DNA of 64,000 nucleotides from positions 124,001 to 188,000 of the forward strand of contig NZ_JAHGAJ010000017.1 in the NCBI RefSeq assembly GCF_030248535.1. Reading direction: 5' to 3'. Source of the DNA: Vibrio sp. D404a (GTDB taxonomy: Bacteria > Pseudomonadota > Gammaproteobacteria > Enterobacterales > Vibrionaceae). A program made the translations under genes and the position numbers. How positions within the stretch are numbered: the first letter of the stretch is position 1; each line of letters begins with the position of its first letter. The notes below the pieces were generated by a model. It searched no databases and was not told where the DNA came from. It was given only the letters and a program-made list of their open reading frames with translations. Of this stretch, positions 39,608 to 50,705 are shown piece by piece.

Positions 39608-39637
39608 AAAAAAAAGCCAGTGTTTGTGCACTGGCTC
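39608..39637 (-). terminator. Terminator after polA
   Basis: Stem AGCCAGTG/CACTGGCT with a six-base loop and a run of T on the minus strand. Confidence 0.85.
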
Positions 39638-39669
39638 ATACTAATTTAGCAAATAAGGTTAAAAAGTGA

Positions 39670-42477
39670 TTAGTGGGCCTGATCCCAGTTGTCACCATGG
39701 CCCGCTTCTGCGACCAGAGGGACATCCAGCTCTGCAGCCGATTCCATCAATTCCTGTACTTTACTTTCAATTTCAGCCAGTGCAGATTCTTCCACTTCAA
39801 ACACCAGTTCATCGTGCACTTGCATCAGCAGCTTCACGCGACCTGCACCTTCGGCTTGAATCCACTCATCCACCAACAACATCGCTTTCTTGATGATGTC
39901 TGCCGCTGTGCCCTGCATTGGCGCGTTGATCGCCGCACGCTCTGCCGCTTTACGACGCATACCGTTACGAGACTTAATTTCTGGTAGGTGTAGACGACGA
40001 CCATAGATAGTCTCTACGAAGCCCTGCTCTGAAGCTGCGCTACGTGTGTCTTCCATGTACTGCATTACACCAGGGTAACGCTCAAAGTAGGTATCCATGT
40101 AGTGCTGAGCTTCGCCACGAGGAATGCCCAGTTGCTTCGCTAGACCAAACGCACTCATACCGTAGATAAGACCGAAGTTGACCGCTTTCGCACGACGACG
40201 TTGCTCAGAGGTCACATCCTCGATATTAACGCCAATGATCTCAGCTGCTGTTGCTGCGTGGATATCTTTGCCTTGTTGGAAGGCTTCCAGTAGCGCTTTA
40301 TCGCCCGATAGGTGCGCCATGATACGCAGTTCAATCTGAGAGTAATCGACTGCTAGAATCTTCCAGCCATGCTGCGCAACGAATGCTTGGCGGATACGAC
40401 GACCCTCTTCGTTACGAATTGGGATGTTCTGTAGGTTTGGATCGGTCGAAGATAGACGACCGGTTGCTGTTACCGCTTGATGATAAGAGGTATGCACACG
40501 ACCCGTTTCAGCGTTGATCATCTTCGGCAACTTATCGGTGTACGTCGACTTCAGCTTAGCCAGGCCACGATACTCGATGATCAGCTTAGGCAGTGGGTAA
40601 TCAAGCGCGAGCTCTTGCAGCACTTCTTCGTTGGTAGAAGGAGAGCCTGATGGCGTTTTTTTGATAACAGGCAGACCCATTTTCTCGAATAGAATCGCTT
40701 GCAGCTGTTTTGGTGAGTTCATGTTGAACTCTTGCTCTGCAATCTCGTACGCCTTCTGTTCTAGCTCATCAAGACGCACCGCAATCTCTTGCGACTGTGC
40801 ACCAAGCAGCATGTCATCAACGAATACACCCGTGCGTTCAATGCGAGACATCACTGGGATCAGTGGTACTTCGATCTCTTCGTAGATGGCTTTTAGCTTT
40901 TCATCTTGTTCGATGTTTTTCATTAAACGGTTGTGTAGACGCAGCGTGACATCCGCATCTTCAGCAGCATATGGAGACGCTTCACCCAGCTCGATCTGGT
41001 TAAACGTTAGTTGCTTCTTACCTTTACCTGCAATCTGCTCAAACGAGATGCAGCTGTGTTGTAGGAAACGCAGCGCTAGGCTGTCCATATCATGCTTGCC
41101 GCCAACACTGTTAAAGACGTAAGACGCCAGCATCGTATCGTGCTTAATGCCTTTCATCTCGATGCCGTAGCGTGCTAATACCGACGCATCGTATTTAAGG
41201 TTCTGACCAACCTTGACTTGCGCGTCATCTTCTAAGATAGGTTTAAGCTGCTCAAGCACCCAGTCACGATCCAGTTGTGCAGGCGCGTCTAGGTAATCAT
41301 GAGCGACAGGCACGTACGCTGCCACACCTTCTTCTGTCGCGAACGATAGGCCAACCAGGTTAGCGACCATGTAATCTAGGCTGTCGGTTTCGGTATCAAA
41401 GGCAAACACTTCCGCCGCTTTTAGCTTCTCTAGCCACGCATTGAAGTCTTCTTCGCTGAGAATCGTTTCGTACTTGCTGCGATCGATGGTCACCGCTGAC
41501 GTGTCCATCTCAACGCTTGATGACGTCGATGCAGCCGCAGAGCGTGTAGCACCCGCTGCGCCAGACTTTTCATCCGCCTCAACCACACCCGTGCCGCCTT
41601 CAAGTAGCTCATTGAGCCATGACTTGAAGACTAACTGACCGTACAGTTTGATCAGCTCATCGGTATTCGGCGTCGCTTTGATTAGAGATTCAGGTGTTTC
41701 TTCTAGTTCAACGTCGAGCTTGATGGTCGCGAGTTCGTAAGAAAGCTTGGCGTTATCTTCATTATCAATGAGCTTTTTAGCCATGGTTTTTGAACCACGG
41801 AAACCCAGTGCTGCGATGTCATCAAGATTTTGGTATAGCTTTTCAATGCTACCAATGCCCTGAAGTAGTGCAGTCGCTGTTTTATCACCGACACCCGGTA
41901 CACCCGGAATGTTATCCACTTTATCGCCCATCAGAGCTAAGTAATCGATGATCAGCTCTGGCGGGATACCAAACTTCTCAATAACACCTTCACGGTCCAT
42001 TACCACATTGGTCATGGTGTTGATCAGCGTAACGTTATCGTCCACCAGTTGCGCCATATCTTTATCGCCAGTACTGATCAAAACAGGCATACCCGCTTTA
42101 GATGCTTGAGAGGCAAGCGTACCGATCACATCATCAGCTTCAACACCTGGGATAGAGATCAAAGGCAGGCCCATGGCACGAATAACATTGTGCAGAGGCT
42201 CGATCTGACAGCGAAGATCATCCGGCATTGGCGGACGATTCGCTTTATATTCTGGATACATATCATCACGGAACGTCTTGCCCTTCGCATCGAAGATCAC
42301 CGCAATACGATCCGAAGCAAATTGACGCATCATGCTGCGCAACATGTTCACCACACCATAAACAGCATTGGTAGGAATATCACCATTACTCATGGTGCCC
42401 GGGTAAGCATGGAACGCGCGATATAGGTAAGAAGAGCCATCAATTAGAATCAATGGATTATCAGGAATACGAGCCAT
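39670..42477 (-). CDS. polA: DNA polymerase I
   Basis: PolA fills repair gaps and replaces RNA primers. I use the ATG at 42477 ([16 protein letters not shown]), giving 935 residues; the frame is open further upstream to 42549 but without support. Domains: 5'-3' exonuclease (1 to about 300), 3'-5' proofreading exonuclease with FDTETDSLD intact (about 355-520) and a family-A polymerase domain with motif [10 protein letters not shown] and motif C VHDEL. All activities appear complete. A Ser/Ala/Thr-rich linker lies near residues 305-330. Confidence 0.97.
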   Translation of the reverse strand: MARIPDNPLILIDGSSYLYRAFHAYPGTMSNGDIPTNAVYGVVNMLRSMMRQFASDRIAVIFDAKGKTFRDDMYPEYKANRPPMPDDLRCQIEPLHNVIRAMGLPLISIPGVEADDVIGTLASQASKAGMPVLISTGDKDMAQLVDDNVTLINTMTNVVMDREGVIEKFGIPPELIIDYLALMGDKVDNIPGVPGVGDKTATALLQGIGSIEKLYQNLDDIAALGFRGSKTMAKKLIDNEDNAKLSYELATIKLDVELEETPESLIKATPNTDELIKLYGQLVFKSWLNELLEGGTGVVEADEKSGAAGATRSAAASTSSSVEMDTSAVTIDRSKYETILSEEDFNAWLEKLKAAEVFAFDTETDSLDYMVANLVGLSFATEEGVAAYVPVAHDYLDAPAQLDRDWVLEQLKPILEDDAQVKVGQNLKYDASVLARYGIEMKGIKHDTMLASYVFNSVGGKHDMDSLALRFLQHSCISFEQIAGKGKKQLTFNQIELGEASPYAAEDADVTLRLHNRLMKNIEQDEKLKAIYEEIEVPLIPVMSRIERTGVFVDDMLLGAQSQEIAVRLDELEQKAYEIAEQEFNMNSPKQLQAILFEKMGLPVIKKTPSGSPSTNEEVLQELALDYPLPKLIIEYRGLAKLKSTYTDKLPKMINAETGRVHTSYHQAVTATGRLSSTDPNLQNIPIRNEEGRRIRQAFVAQHGWKILAVDYSQIELRIMAHLSGDKALLEAFQQGKDIHAATAAEIIGVNIEDVTSEQRRRAKAVNFGLIYGMSAFGLAKQLGIPRGEAQHYMDTYFERYPGVMQYMEDTRSAASEQGFVETIYGRRLHLPEIKSRNGMRRKAAERAAINAPMQGTAADIIKKAMLLVDEWIQAEGAGRVKLLMQVHDELVFEVEESALAEIESKVQELMESAAELDVPLVAEAGHGDNWDQAH

Positions 42478-42632
42478 AGTGTTTGTGTATCCAGTAATAA
42501 GTACAGAAATGATGGAGTAAGAATGCCACGTATGGTGACGGGATTCCACGTTGTCGATCGGTAACCGTAGAATGGGTTGTGTTTGTTATAAACAGAATCT
42601 TGTTATTTTTTGCTCCACAAGCTGCCTCATCT

Positions 42633-42782
42633 GTGGATAACTCTGTTTATATTATTTATCCACCCTGTTGAGAAGTTGGTAAAATGAAACAAAAATACAC
42701 CATAAACCATTGAAAATAAAAAATAAAAATAGAGATCGAACATATGATCGACGATCTTTTTTCGATCTTGCGTTGTGGAAAA
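42633..42782. promoter_or_regulatory. DnaA-box and GATC cluster upstream of polA
   Basis: A perfect DnaA box (TTATCCACA on the minus strand) lies at 42633-42641. TTATCCACC (one mismatch) is on the plus strand at 42657-42665 and TGTGGAAAA (one mismatch) at 42774-42782. Four GATC sites fall within 34 bases (42734-42767), in AT-rich DNA. The sequence is clear; a regulatory role for DnaA/Dam at polA is inference. Confidence 0.45.
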
Positions 42783-42849
42783 GAATATTGATGAGGATTT
42801 ATGCATGCACCTTTATGGTGCTAAATATGCATCTTGTTGAAATGGAGAC

Positions 42850-43071
42850 AGAAAAAAAGCGACACCCGAGGATGTCGCCTAGCAAAAAGCGGTGAAGCTA
42901 TTCAATTGAATACCACAGCTTAACCAAAAAGCTATAAATTACACTGGAAGCAATGTGAGCAATGTCGTGTCAAAAAGAACTTAGTATAAGTTCGCGAGAA
43001 TTCTGTCGGTAACTCAGCGGAGCGCTCAGTTACTAAACATCCTTGTGAACATTTCCTCATTCCCTAAGACG
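42850..43071 (-). ncRNA. ryhB: RyhB, iron-responsive small RNA (long Vibrio form)
   Basis: RyhB is an Hfq-dependent RNA made under iron starvation that represses mRNAs of iron-using proteins. The conserved pairing core, reading CACGACATTGCTCACATTGC then TTCCAGT on the minus strand, lies at 42945-42969 and matches E. coli RyhB. The transcript is inferred to run from about 43071 (7 bases after TATTAT) to the terminator at 42852-42880, about 222 nt, in line with the long Vibrio RyhB. A perfect hairpin (GAACTTA/TAAGTTC, 42977-42993) lies upstream of the core. Confidence 0.94.
42852..42879 (-). terminator. Terminator of ryhB
   Basis: Stem GCGACATCC/GGGTGTCGC (minus strand) followed by seven T. 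Confidence 0.87.
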
Positions 43072-43077
43072 AAGTTA

Positions 43078-43133
43078 ATAATAATGATTCTCATTTAATA
43101 GTCAACCACTAAATGATAATAAATCTCATTTAA
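43078..43133 (-). promoter_or_regulatory. ryhB promoter with two Fur-like boxes
   Basis: On the minus strand, TTGACT (43100-43105) and TATTAT (43078-43083) are 16 bases apart. Fur-like 19-mers overlap and precede them: AATAATGATTCTCATTTAA at 43080-43098 (about 13/19 to the consensus) and GATAATAAATCTCATTTAA at 43115-43133 (about 12/19). Placement over the core promoter fits repression by Fe-Fur. Confidence 0.82.
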
Positions 43134-43158
43134 TTGCTATTGTCATCGATTCTTCATC

Positions 43159-43593
43159 TTACATCTGCTTCACAAAGTGGAGTCTATTCTCTTTAATCTC
43201 TTCTTTTTCTTCAAAATTTTCTATCATGTAGCCGTTTCTCAACAGCAGTCTCAGCATCGAAGAAAATTGATTTCTAGACTTCACTTTTAGCTGTTTATAG
43301 CCCTGATCTCGTACCCATTGCTCTTGAACGTCCAATTGCAATTGAGCCACCCCTTTATTGCGTGCCAATGGAGACACGCCACCAAACCAGCTGTAAAAGG
43401 TATGCTCATCCAATTGGTAGCCAATTTTAAATCCGAGTAGTTGCCCCTGCTCTTCTGCCACCAATACCAACTGCTTTTTACCCTGTAGGCGAGCAGAGAG
43501 AGACTCTACGCTCTCTTTATGGCTAAACTCATCAATCTGTTCAACCACGGTCACACACTCTTCTAGCGTGCCTTCGCGTACAATAACCGCCAT
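43159..43593 (-). CDS. GNAT-family N-acetyltransferase
   Basis: A 144-residue GNAT protein. I use the ATG at 43593 (GGGAG eight bases upstream); a TTG at 43608 is in frame. The acetyl-CoA-binding segment is visible near residues 80-95 (GGVSPLARNKGVAQLQL), but the canonical Q/RxxGxG/A is degenerate (ARNKGVA). Substrate unknown. Gap to hemB is about 66 bases with a terminator in between, so it is probably transcribed on its own. ryhB begins about 90 bases beyond its stop. Confidence 0.8.
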   Translation of the reverse strand: MAVIVREGTLEECVTVVEQIDEFSHKESVESLSARLQGKKQLVLVAEEQGQLLGFKIGYQLDEHTFYSWFGGVSPLARNKGVAQLQLDVQEQWVRDQGYKQLKVKSRNQFSSMLRLLLRNGYMIENFEEKEEIKENRLHFVKQM

Positions 43594-43616
43594 TTTTCTT
43601 TCTCCCACAAACGAAC

Positions 43617-43642
43617 AAAGGCCAGCTGTGTGGCTGGCCTTT
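43617..43642 (-). terminator. Terminator after hemB
   Basis: Perfect stem AAAGGCCAGC/GCTGGCCTTT with a six-base loop. Confidence 0.82.
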
Positions 43643-43659
43643 ATAATTTATCTCAACAA

Positions 43660-44796
<1,137 letters not shown>

Positions 44797-44913
44797 CTAG
44801 CAGTAAAACCTAAAACCCCCATAAAAACCGGGATAAATGGCAAAAAATGACCTTCTCCTCACACTGCCGTATACTCAGGGCAACTCGACTTTTCAGCTTT
44901 TCAGGAACCCAAC

Positions 44914-45699
44914 ATGATCGACACTCATGCCCATATCTACGCCAGTGAATTTGATAACGACCGCGAGCAGGTCGTGCAACGCGCATTGGCTCAAGGGATT
45001 GATCGCATTCTACTGCCTAACATCGACCTCAATTCGATCGAGCCGATGCTGGCCACTGAGCGCCAGTTCCCAGAGGTATGCCGCTCAATGATGGGACTGC
45101 ACCCTTGTTACGTGGATGGAAACATTGAGGAAACGCTCAAGACCATCCGTGCTTGGTTCGACAAACACAACTTTATCGCGGTCGGTGAGATCGGCATCGA
45201 CCTCTACTGGGATAAAACCTACAAAGCAGAACAAGAGTATGCCTTTGTCACTCAGCTTCAATGGGCTAAAGAGCTCGATTTACCTGTGGTGATCCATACT
45301 CGTGATTCCATTGAAGAAACATTGGCACTATTGAAGCAAGAGCAAGATGGCAGCCTACACGGTGTGTTCCACTGTTTTGGTAGCAGCCTTGAAGAGGCTC
45401 AAGCGATCAATGCGCTTGGTTTCCACCTTGGATTAGGCGGTGTTTCGACCTTTAAGAACTCTGGTATGGATAAGGTTATTCCACACCTAGATATGGATTT
45501 GGTGATCCTAGAAACAGACTGCCCGTACCTAGCACCAACCCCAAATCGAGGCAAGCGTAATGAGCCAGCTTACACTGAGCTTGTCGCAAAACGAATTGCC
45601 GAGTTGCGAGGTATTACAATCGAAGAAGTCGATGCGATCACAACCCGAAATGCCGAACAGCTGTTTAAATTACAGCCAATCGTACCATTAAATAATTGA
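44914..45699 (+). CDS. tatD: TatD-family metal-dependent hydrolase
   Basis: A 261-residue TIM-barrel hydrolase of the TatD family (3'-5' DNA/RNA exonuclease and quality-control roles reported). Metal ligands are seen in DTHAHIY (residues 3-9), GEIGIDLYW (about 90), the HTRD segment (about 130), HCFGS and ETDCPYLAP. It converges on the tatABC genes. I use tatD on that linkage and the sequence, but YcfH- and YjjV-type paralogues are close, so the symbol is less certain than the family. Confidence 0.87.
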   Translation: MIDTHAHIYASEFDNDREQVVQRALAQGIDRILLPNIDLNSIEPMLATERQFPEVCRSMMGLHPCYVDGNIEETLKTIRAWFDKHNFIAVGEIGIDLYWDKTYKAEQEYAFVTQLQWAKELDLPVVIHTRDSIEETLALLKQEQDGSLHGVFHCFGSSLEEAQAINALGFHLGLGGVSTFKNSGMDKVIPHLDMDLVILETDCPYLAPTPNRGKRNEPAYTELVAKRIAELRGITIEEVDAITTRNAEQLFKLQPIVPLNN

Positions 45700-45746
45700 T
45701 ATAAAGTTACAATTTCAGTTTGAGTTAGAAGCTCAATCGGTCTAAT

Positions 45747-45776
45747 ATCAACCTCCTGCATATGGAGGTAGTTGAT
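45747..45776 (+). promoter_or_regulatory. Hairpin enclosing the ribosome binding site of the 38-codon ORF
   Basis: ATCAA-CCTCC (45747-45756) pairs with GGAGG-(TAG bulge)-TTGAT (45764-45776) across a TGCATAT loop. The paired GGAGG is the ribosome site of the ORF starting at 45778, so translation would need the stem to open. Confidence 0.6.
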
Positions 45777-45777
45777 T

Positions 45778-45894
45778 ATGTGTGACCATTCACAGCACTT
45801 ACAACGTCAACATCGAACCTTTTGGCATAAACTCATTGGTATAAAAGAGATTTATATCTGTCAGAACTGTGGCTACGTGTTAAAAATTCGATAA
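45778..45894 (+). CDS. Small protein with CxxC zinc-knuckle-like motif (38 aa)
   Basis: A short ORF starting ATG-TGT-GAC with GGAGG nine bases upstream. The product has 38 residues: a His/Gln-rich N-terminus (MCDHSQHLQRQHRTFWH), then a C-terminal YICQNCGYVLKI resembling half of a zinc ribbon. Cys2, Cys28 and Cys31 plus several His could bind a metal. It follows tatD by 78 bases and ends just before a strong bidirectional terminator, so it may be co-transcribed. Function unknown; conservation across Vibrio was not tested. Confidence 0.6.
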   Translation: MCDHSQHLQRQHRTFWHKLIGIKEIYICQNCGYVLKIR

Positions 45895-45904
45895 TTATAA
45901 AAAC

Positions 45905-45933
45905 GAAAAAGCGGCCTCTGGGCCGCTTTTTTG
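45905..45933. terminator. Bidirectional terminator between the small ORF and tatC
   Basis: Stem AAAAAGCGGCC/GGCCGCTTTTT with a TCTG loop and flanking A/T runs. Confidence 0.9.
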
Positions 45934-45981
45934 CTGTTTAATCATACGATTGGATGAGAATAAGTGAATTGCGTGAAAAGC

Positions 45982-46728
45982 TCACGACTCCACTTCATCT
46001 TCCTCGTCTTTGCGTACGTAGAAGCGAGCAAAGAATAACCCCACCTCAAACAGAATACACATTGGAATCGCCAGCAGCGTCTGTGAAATCATATCCGGTG
46101 GCGTCAGCATCATACCGATAACGAACGCACCCACCACGATGTAAGGACGCTTCTCAGCCAGCGACTTTGGATTGGTCGCTCCAGTCCAACACAACAAGAT
46201 GATGGCAACCGGTACCTCAAAGGCGATACCAAACGCCAAGAACAGCGCCAGTACAAAGTCTAGATAGCTCGAAATATCCGTCGCGAACTCTACCTGCCCT
46301 AATGAGATGGTGGTAAAGAAGGTAAACACCAGTGGGAATACCACGAAGTACGCAAAGGCAACACCGCAGTAAAACAGCAGTGAGCTCGATGCCATCAATG
46401 GCATGATCAAGCGCTTCTCATGCTTGTATAAGCCCGGAGCCACAAAGGCCCACACTTGATACAAGATAAACGGTACTGCGACAAAAATAGAGGCAACGAG
46501 GGTCAGCTTCAACGGCGTAAAGAACGGTGAAGCCACATCGGTTGCGATCATGGTAGCCCCTTCAGGTAGGCGATCTACCAGAGGAGCCGAGACAAACTCA
46601 TAGATGTCATTGGCAAAATAAATCAGCCCTAGGAACACCACCACCACAGCCACAATGGCTCTCAATAGGCGGTTGCGCAGTTCTAGTAAGTGACTGATTA
46701 AAGGCTGTGTCTGCTCAGTCGAAGACAT
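45982..46728 (-). CDS. tatC: Sec-independent translocase subunit TatC
   Basis: TatC is the polytopic receptor of the twin-arginine translocase, which exports folded proteins. The 248-residue protein has six hydrophobic segments and the conserved N-terminal [12 protein letters not shown] and the FELGL-like helix near the C-terminus ([10 protein letters not shown]). The C-terminus is acidic. It lies 84 bases after tatB, the last gene of the ubi-tat operon. Confidence 0.96.
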   Translation of the reverse strand: MSSTEQTQPLISHLLELRNRLLRAIVAVVVVFLGLIYFANDIYEFVSAPLVDRLPEGATMIATDVASPFFTPLKLTLVASIFVAVPFILYQVWAFVAPGLYKHEKRLIMPLMASSSLLFYCGVAFAYFVVFPLVFTFFTTISLGQVEFATDISSYLDFVLALFLAFGIAFEVPVAIILLCWTGATNPKSLAEKRPYIVVGAFVIGMMLTPPDMISQTLLAIPMCILFEVGLFFARFYVRKDEEDEVES

Positions 46729-46812
46729 GTCTAACCTCTTAATAAGGACGATCGAAAAGGAGCCGCACGCATACTTATTGGTTCAAGTACTTCGCGACTC
46801 CTCCTTGCGAGA

Positions 46813-47220
46813 CTATTCGGCTTTCTTATCTGGCGTAGCTGATGCCTCACTGTTGATCTGAATTGATTCATGATCCGCAGTCTCAGTGTGACTCGTTTGA
46901 GCCTCACTTGGCTTATCAGACTCAGGCTTAGCGTACGGACGTTGAACTTCTGCAGCAGCCTGCTTCAATTCATCCACCGACTTTTTCAGCTCAGGAGAAA
47001 GATCTTCCATCCCCATTTGCTCAGCCTTACGCAGGTTCTCTTGCAGTTCTTGAACCTTAAGTTCATGTGAAAGTTCATCTTTCACACTGTTCGCCATGCT
47101 CTTCGCCGATCCAATAAACTTGGAGACACTACGAATCGCCACAGGCAAACGCTCAGGCCCTAAAACAACTAACCCGACGACAGATATTAATACCAGTTCC
47201 CAAAAACCGATATCAAACAC
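46813..47220 (-). CDS. tatB: Sec-independent translocase subunit TatB
   Basis: TatB works with TatC to bind twin-arginine signal peptides. The 135-residue protein has an N-terminal membrane helix with the TatB-type GFWELVLI (Glu8), a conserved GPERLP hinge, an amphipathic helix (about 25-70) and a long polar tail. Three bases separate it from tatA. Confidence 0.95.
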   Translation of the reverse strand: MFDIGFWELVLISVVGLVVLGPERLPVAIRSVSKFIGSAKSMANSVKDELSHELKVQELQENLRKAEQMGMEDLSPELKKSVDELKQAAAEVQRPYAKPESDKPSEAQTSHTETADHESIQINSEASATPDKKAE

Positions 47221-47223
47221 GAC

Positions 47224-47460
47224 TTACGCCTGCTCTTTGTCTTTCTTAGTTTCAGCAGTTGCGTCAGTCTTCTGCTGTTCAATGTTTTTTTGTTCAAAGT
47301 CTGCATCTTTCTTTGCAGGCTCTTCATCATTCATTGCTTTCTTGAAGCCTTTTACTGCTGAACCTAGGTCACCACCCATACCGCGTAGTTTCTTCGTTCC
47401 AAACAGCAAGATTACGATTACAGCAATGATTAGAAGTTGCCAAATACTGATTCCACCCAT
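47224..47460 (-). CDS. tatA: Sec-independent translocase subunit TatA
   Basis: TatA forms the transport pore. I start it at the ATG at 47460 (MGGISIWQ), giving 78 residues; the ATG two codons earlier (47466) is too close to GAGG. One membrane helix (about 5-20), the [10 protein letters not shown] hinge, the amphipathic helix, and a charged tail match TatA. Confidence 0.95.
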   Translation of the reverse strand: MGGISIWQLLIIAVIVILLFGTKKLRGMGGDLGSAVKGFKKAMNDEEPAKKDADFEQKNIEQQKTDATAETKKDKEQA

Positions 47461-47512
47461 TGTCATTGTCCTCGGGTCTGTCTACAAAAAAATTATTAAG
47501 GAAGTCTACCGC

Positions 47513-49147
47513 TTAACGACGGTAAGCTCGCCAACTTAGCAGCCAAAATGTGACACCTGCGATGCCACAGCCCATAGATAGCTGCTGGTAAGGGCTTGAA
47601 ACTAATATTGCGGAGCATACGACTAAAGTTGCTCCAACGCCAAACAAAAATTTACCCGTTGCTTGCTGACGCTTACTTTCTCTATAGCCTTGATAAAGCT
47701 GATCCATTCGTTGGTTCATCGCTTTACCTTGGCGCAAACTGTCATAAAGCAGCTCCGGCAGTTCTGGCAGCTTCTCTGCCCAGAAAGGCGCGCGGTCTTT
47801 CACCGCATTGATCACCGCTTGCGGACCAACTTGGTTCATCATCCAAGTTTCAAGGAAAGGCTTCGCCGTCTCCCACAGATCCAGCTGCGGATAGAGCTGA
47901 CGCCCTAACCCTTCAATGTACAACAAGGTCTTTTGAAGAAGGACCAGCTGTGGCTGAACCTCCATATTAAAACGCCTTGCCGTATTAAATAAGTTTAGCA
48001 ACACATGGCCAAACGAGATCTCACCCAATGGTTTGGCGAAGATCGGCTCACACACCATGCGAATCGCAAATTCAAAATCATCGACGTTGGTGTCATGCGG
48101 TACCCAACCAGAATCGACGTGCAGCTCTGCCACTTTACGATAATCTCGGTTGAAGAAAGCCAACAAGTTTTCCGCCAAGTAACGCTTATCTTCGCTATTG
48201 AGCGTACCAACAATGCCGCAATCAAGACCAATCCACTGCGGGTTGTCTGGATTCTCTGGGTTTACGAATACGTTGCCCGGATGCATGTCCGCATGGAAAA
48301 AACTGTCACGAAACACCTGAGTGAAGAACACTGAAACACCACGTTCAGCCAGCAGCTTCATATTAGTGCCATTGGCTTCTAGCATCGGAATGTCCGACAC
48401 CTGAATACCGTAGATGCGTTCAGAGACCATCAAGGTTTCACTGCTCAGATCCGGGAGTACCTCCGGAACATACAGCTCTTCACTGCCTTCGAAATTGCGT
48501 CGTAGCTGAATCGCGTTTGCGGCTTCACGGCGTAAGTCGAGTTCATCGAGCAGCGTCTTTTCGTACTCTTTGACCACTTCAACAGGTTTCAAACGACGTG
48601 CTTCAGGAAGCGACTTGGCGACTATACGCGCCATTCGGTGCATCAGTTTTAGATCTGCATCAATCACAGAGCGAATATCAGGGCGAATTACCTTAAGTAC
48701 CACCTCTCGACCCGAATCTTTCAGTTTTGCCGTATGCACCTGTGCAATCGAAGCCGATGCCAGTGGCTTAATATCAAAGTCGGTAAACCAGTTATCTAAA
48801 CTGCCGCCTAGCGCCTTCTCCATATCGCGCTTCGCCAACTCGCCGTCAAACGGGGCAACTTGGTCTTGCAGCAAAGCTAACTGATCGGCAATGTGCGGAG
48901 GAAACAGATCGCGACGCGTCGACATCATCTGACCAAACTTGATCCACACAGGGCCCAACTCTTGCAGTGCAAGGCGCAGACGATGACCGAGTTCCTTATC
49001 TTGATGACGATTTTTAAGCCAAAACAGTGACTTTCGAGCCAACAATGGCGCTTTAGTCAATTGGTGCTCTGGCATTAATTCATCAAGGCCATACTCCAAC
49101 TGTACCTTGATAATGTGATAAAGACGTTTCAGTTCTGCCGGCGTCAT
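47513..49147 (-). CDS. ubiB: UbiB, ubiquinone biosynthesis atypical kinase
   Basis: UbiB is an ABC1/ADCK-type protein kinase-like ATPase needed for ubiquinone synthesis. The 544-residue protein has the family KxGQ motif (KFGQMMSTR, about 80), an Ala-rich nucleotide loop ([11 protein letters not shown], around 125), catalytic HADMHPGN and the DCGIVG metal motif. The C-terminus has two membrane helices (about 498-515 and 520-540). It overlaps ubiJ by 4 bases (ATGA). Confidence 0.96.
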   Translation of the reverse strand: MTPAELKRLYHIIKVQLEYGLDELMPEHQLTKAPLLARKSLFWLKNRHQDKELGHRLRLALQELGPVWIKFGQMMSTRRDLFPPHIADQLALLQDQVAPFDGELAKRDMEKALGGSLDNWFTDFDIKPLASASIAQVHTAKLKDSGREVVLKVIRPDIRSVIDADLKLMHRMARIVAKSLPEARRLKPVEVVKEYEKTLLDELDLRREAANAIQLRRNFEGSEELYVPEVLPDLSSETLMVSERIYGIQVSDIPMLEANGTNMKLLAERGVSVFFTQVFRDSFFHADMHPGNVFVNPENPDNPQWIGLDCGIVGTLNSEDKRYLAENLLAFFNRDYRKVAELHVDSGWVPHDTNVDDFEFAIRMVCEPIFAKPLGEISFGHVLLNLFNTARRFNMEVQPQLVLLQKTLLYIEGLGRQLYPQLDLWETAKPFLETWMMNQVGPQAVINAVKDRAPFWAEKLPELPELLYDSLRQGKAMNQRMDQLYQGYRESKRQQATGKFLFGVGATLVVCSAILVSSPYQQLSMGCGIAGVTFWLLSWRAYRR

Positions 49148-49749
49148 GCTTTCTCCAGTAGAGTATTCAGCTTGGCCTCAAGGCGCGCTGTGGCACTTTT
49201 TACGTCATCAACCTGATCACAGAAGTGCGCAATCTCTAGCGGTGCTGGTGCGATCTTCCACTCTTCCGTTAGTACCTGCGCAAAGTGGTTCTGGTGCTTA
49301 TTGGCTTGCGAAGCGACAAAACCGCCGACATTCTTAACGCCCTGTACCAGCGTATGGGCCACTACATCACCCGTCACACGAGACAGCCACTCTTCGATAT
49401 CCGGCTTACAGTCAGTCATTAACTGAGCAAACTTCTGAGCCAACTGAATATCGCCTTCTAGAATCAGTTTGTCTTGCTTGATCAGCTTGGTGATATTGGA
49501 TTGCTCACGCAACTCAGGGAGAACCGAGAGATTCAAAGAGAGGTAACAATCAGGCTGCCCTTCGTAATCGGCTAATACGTCGATCTGTTGGCTAAACACA
49601 AACGTCAGTGTTTTGTTGAGCTCTTTGAGATTCACTTGAATGATCTGGCCCTTTAAACGCGATAAACGACGAACCAGATCTGGGTCGTCGTTTACTAGGG
49701 TGTTCAAAGAGGTTTCAATAACCGCAGTTACTAGTGGGTCAAATGGCAT
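49144..49749 (-). CDS. ubiJ: UbiJ, ubiquinone biosynthesis accessory factor
   Basis: UbiJ is an SCP2-like lipid-binding accessory factor of the Ubi complex. I use the ATG at 49749 ([10 protein letters not shown]) with AAGGA five bases upstream, giving 201 residues; the frame is open to 49782. It has an SCP2-like domain (about 10-115) and a C-terminal coiled coil ([21 protein letters not shown]). Linked ubiE-ubiJ-ubiB as in enterics. Confidence 0.93.
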   Translation of the reverse strand: MPFDPLVTAVIETSLNTLVNDDPDLVRRLSRLKGQIIQVNLKELNKTLTFVFSQQIDVLADYEGQPDCYLSLNLSVLPELREQSNITKLIKQDKLILEGDIQLAQKFAQLMTDCKPDIEEWLSRVTGDVVAHTLVQGVKNVGGFVASQANKHQNHFAQVLTEEWKIAPAPLEIAHFCDQVDDVKSATARLEAKLNTLLEKA

Positions 49750-49770
49750 GACTGTCCTTACCTTTGAAAA

Positions 49771-49792
49771 CGGATAGGTCACCGCCTATCCG
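49771..49792 (-). terminator. Hairpin between ubiE and ubiJ (partial terminator or attenuator)
   Basis: A perfect 8-bp stem CGGATAGG/CCTATCCG with a six-base loop is followed on the minus strand by only TTTTC, so it is likely a weak or partial terminator within the operon. Confidence 0.45.
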
Positions 49793-49860
49793 AGTATCAT
49801 TATTGTTGCCTATTTGGCGTGTTCTTTTGTACTTATCGCTGCTCGAGCGTGATAACAAGC

Positions 49861-50640
49861 TTAGAACTTGTATCCACGGTGCAGCGCCACAATCCCGCCA
49901 GTCAGATTGTAGTACTTAGTGTTTTCGAAACCGGCTTCTTGCATCATACCTTCCAGAGTCTCTTGGTCTGGGTGCATACGAATAGATTCCGCAAGGTAAC
50001 GGTAGCTGTCTGCATCATTCGCGATGATTTCACCCATTTTTGGCAATAGGTGGAATGAGTAGGCGTCGTACACTTTTGAAAGTGGCTCAAGTACTGGCTT
50101 AGAAAACTCCAATACCAACAGACGACCGCCCGGCTTCAATACGCGGAACATTGAGCGCAGTGCTTTATCCTTATCGGTTACATTACGTAGACAGAAGCTG
50201 ATGGTGATGCAATCGAAGTAGTTGTCTGGGAATGGCAGTTCTTCTGCGTTCGCTTGAACATAATGAACGTTACCTACGATACCGCTATCACGCAGCTTGT
50301 CGCGGCCAACATTCAGCATTGAATTGTTGATATCCGCTAATACGACATGACCGTTTTCACCGACAATGCGCGAGAATTTTGCGGTTAGGTCGCCAGTACC
50401 GCCACCAAGGTCAAGAATGCGTTGACCAGGGCGAACGCCACTGCAATCAATAGTGAAGCGCTTCCATAGACGGTGAACACCACCCGACATCAGGTCATTC
50501 ATAATGTCGTATTTAGCGGCTACAGAGTGAAAAACCTCTGCAACTTTCGCAACTTTCTCGTCTTTTGCGACTGTTTCAAAACCAAAGTGTGTGGTTTCTG
50601 ATTCTACTGCTGTATTTGTTTGCACACTGGTGTCCGTCAT
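49861..50640 (-). CDS. ubiE: UbiE, ubiquinone/menaquinone C-methyltransferase
   Basis: UbiE methylates demethylmenaquinone and the ubiquinone benzoquinol intermediate. The 259-residue SAM enzyme has the family signatures [17 protein letters not shown], motif [11 protein letters not shown] and FCLRNVTD. First gene of the ubiE-ubiJ-ubiB-tatABC unit; its upstream gap to rmuC has a GC-rich hairpin. Confidence 0.97.
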   Translation of the reverse strand: MTDTSVQTNTAVESETTHFGFETVAKDEKVAKVAEVFHSVAAKYDIMNDLMSGGVHRLWKRFTIDCSGVRPGQRILDLGGGTGDLTAKFSRIVGENGHVVLADINNSMLNVGRDKLRDSGIVGNVHYVQANAEELPFPDNYFDCITISFCLRNVTDKDKALRSMFRVLKPGGRLLVLEFSKPVLEPLSKVYDAYSFHLLPKMGEIIANDADSYRYLAESIRMHPDQETLEGMMQEAGFENTKYYNLTGGIVALHRGYKF

Positions 50641-50670
50641 GCTGTTCTCTACCCTGGTAAGTCCTCAACG

Positions 50671-50699
50671 GCAGCGCAATAAGCCTTTGGGCGCGCTGC
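50671..50699 (-). terminator. GC-rich hairpin between rmuC and ubiE
   Basis: Arms GCAGCGC and GCGCTGC around a 15-base loop in the 65-base gap. No T-run follows, so a terminator role is uncertain. Confidence 0.3.
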
Positions 50700-50705
50700 G
50701 GTCGA

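Noticed and set aside
39666..39893. 75-codon plus-strand frame in the 3' end of polA
   Set aside because: It is the antisense shadow of conserved polymerase sequence.
42710..42895. 61-codon plus-strand frame upstream of polA
   Set aside because: It crosses the ryhB terminator on the opposite strand and has low-complexity Lys/Asn/Arg content.
42478..43158. A replication origin (DnaA boxes, GATC sites and AT-rich DNA)
   Set aside because: Too few boxes, no iteron array and no mnmG/rctB-type neighbour; kept only as a possible regulatory cluster.
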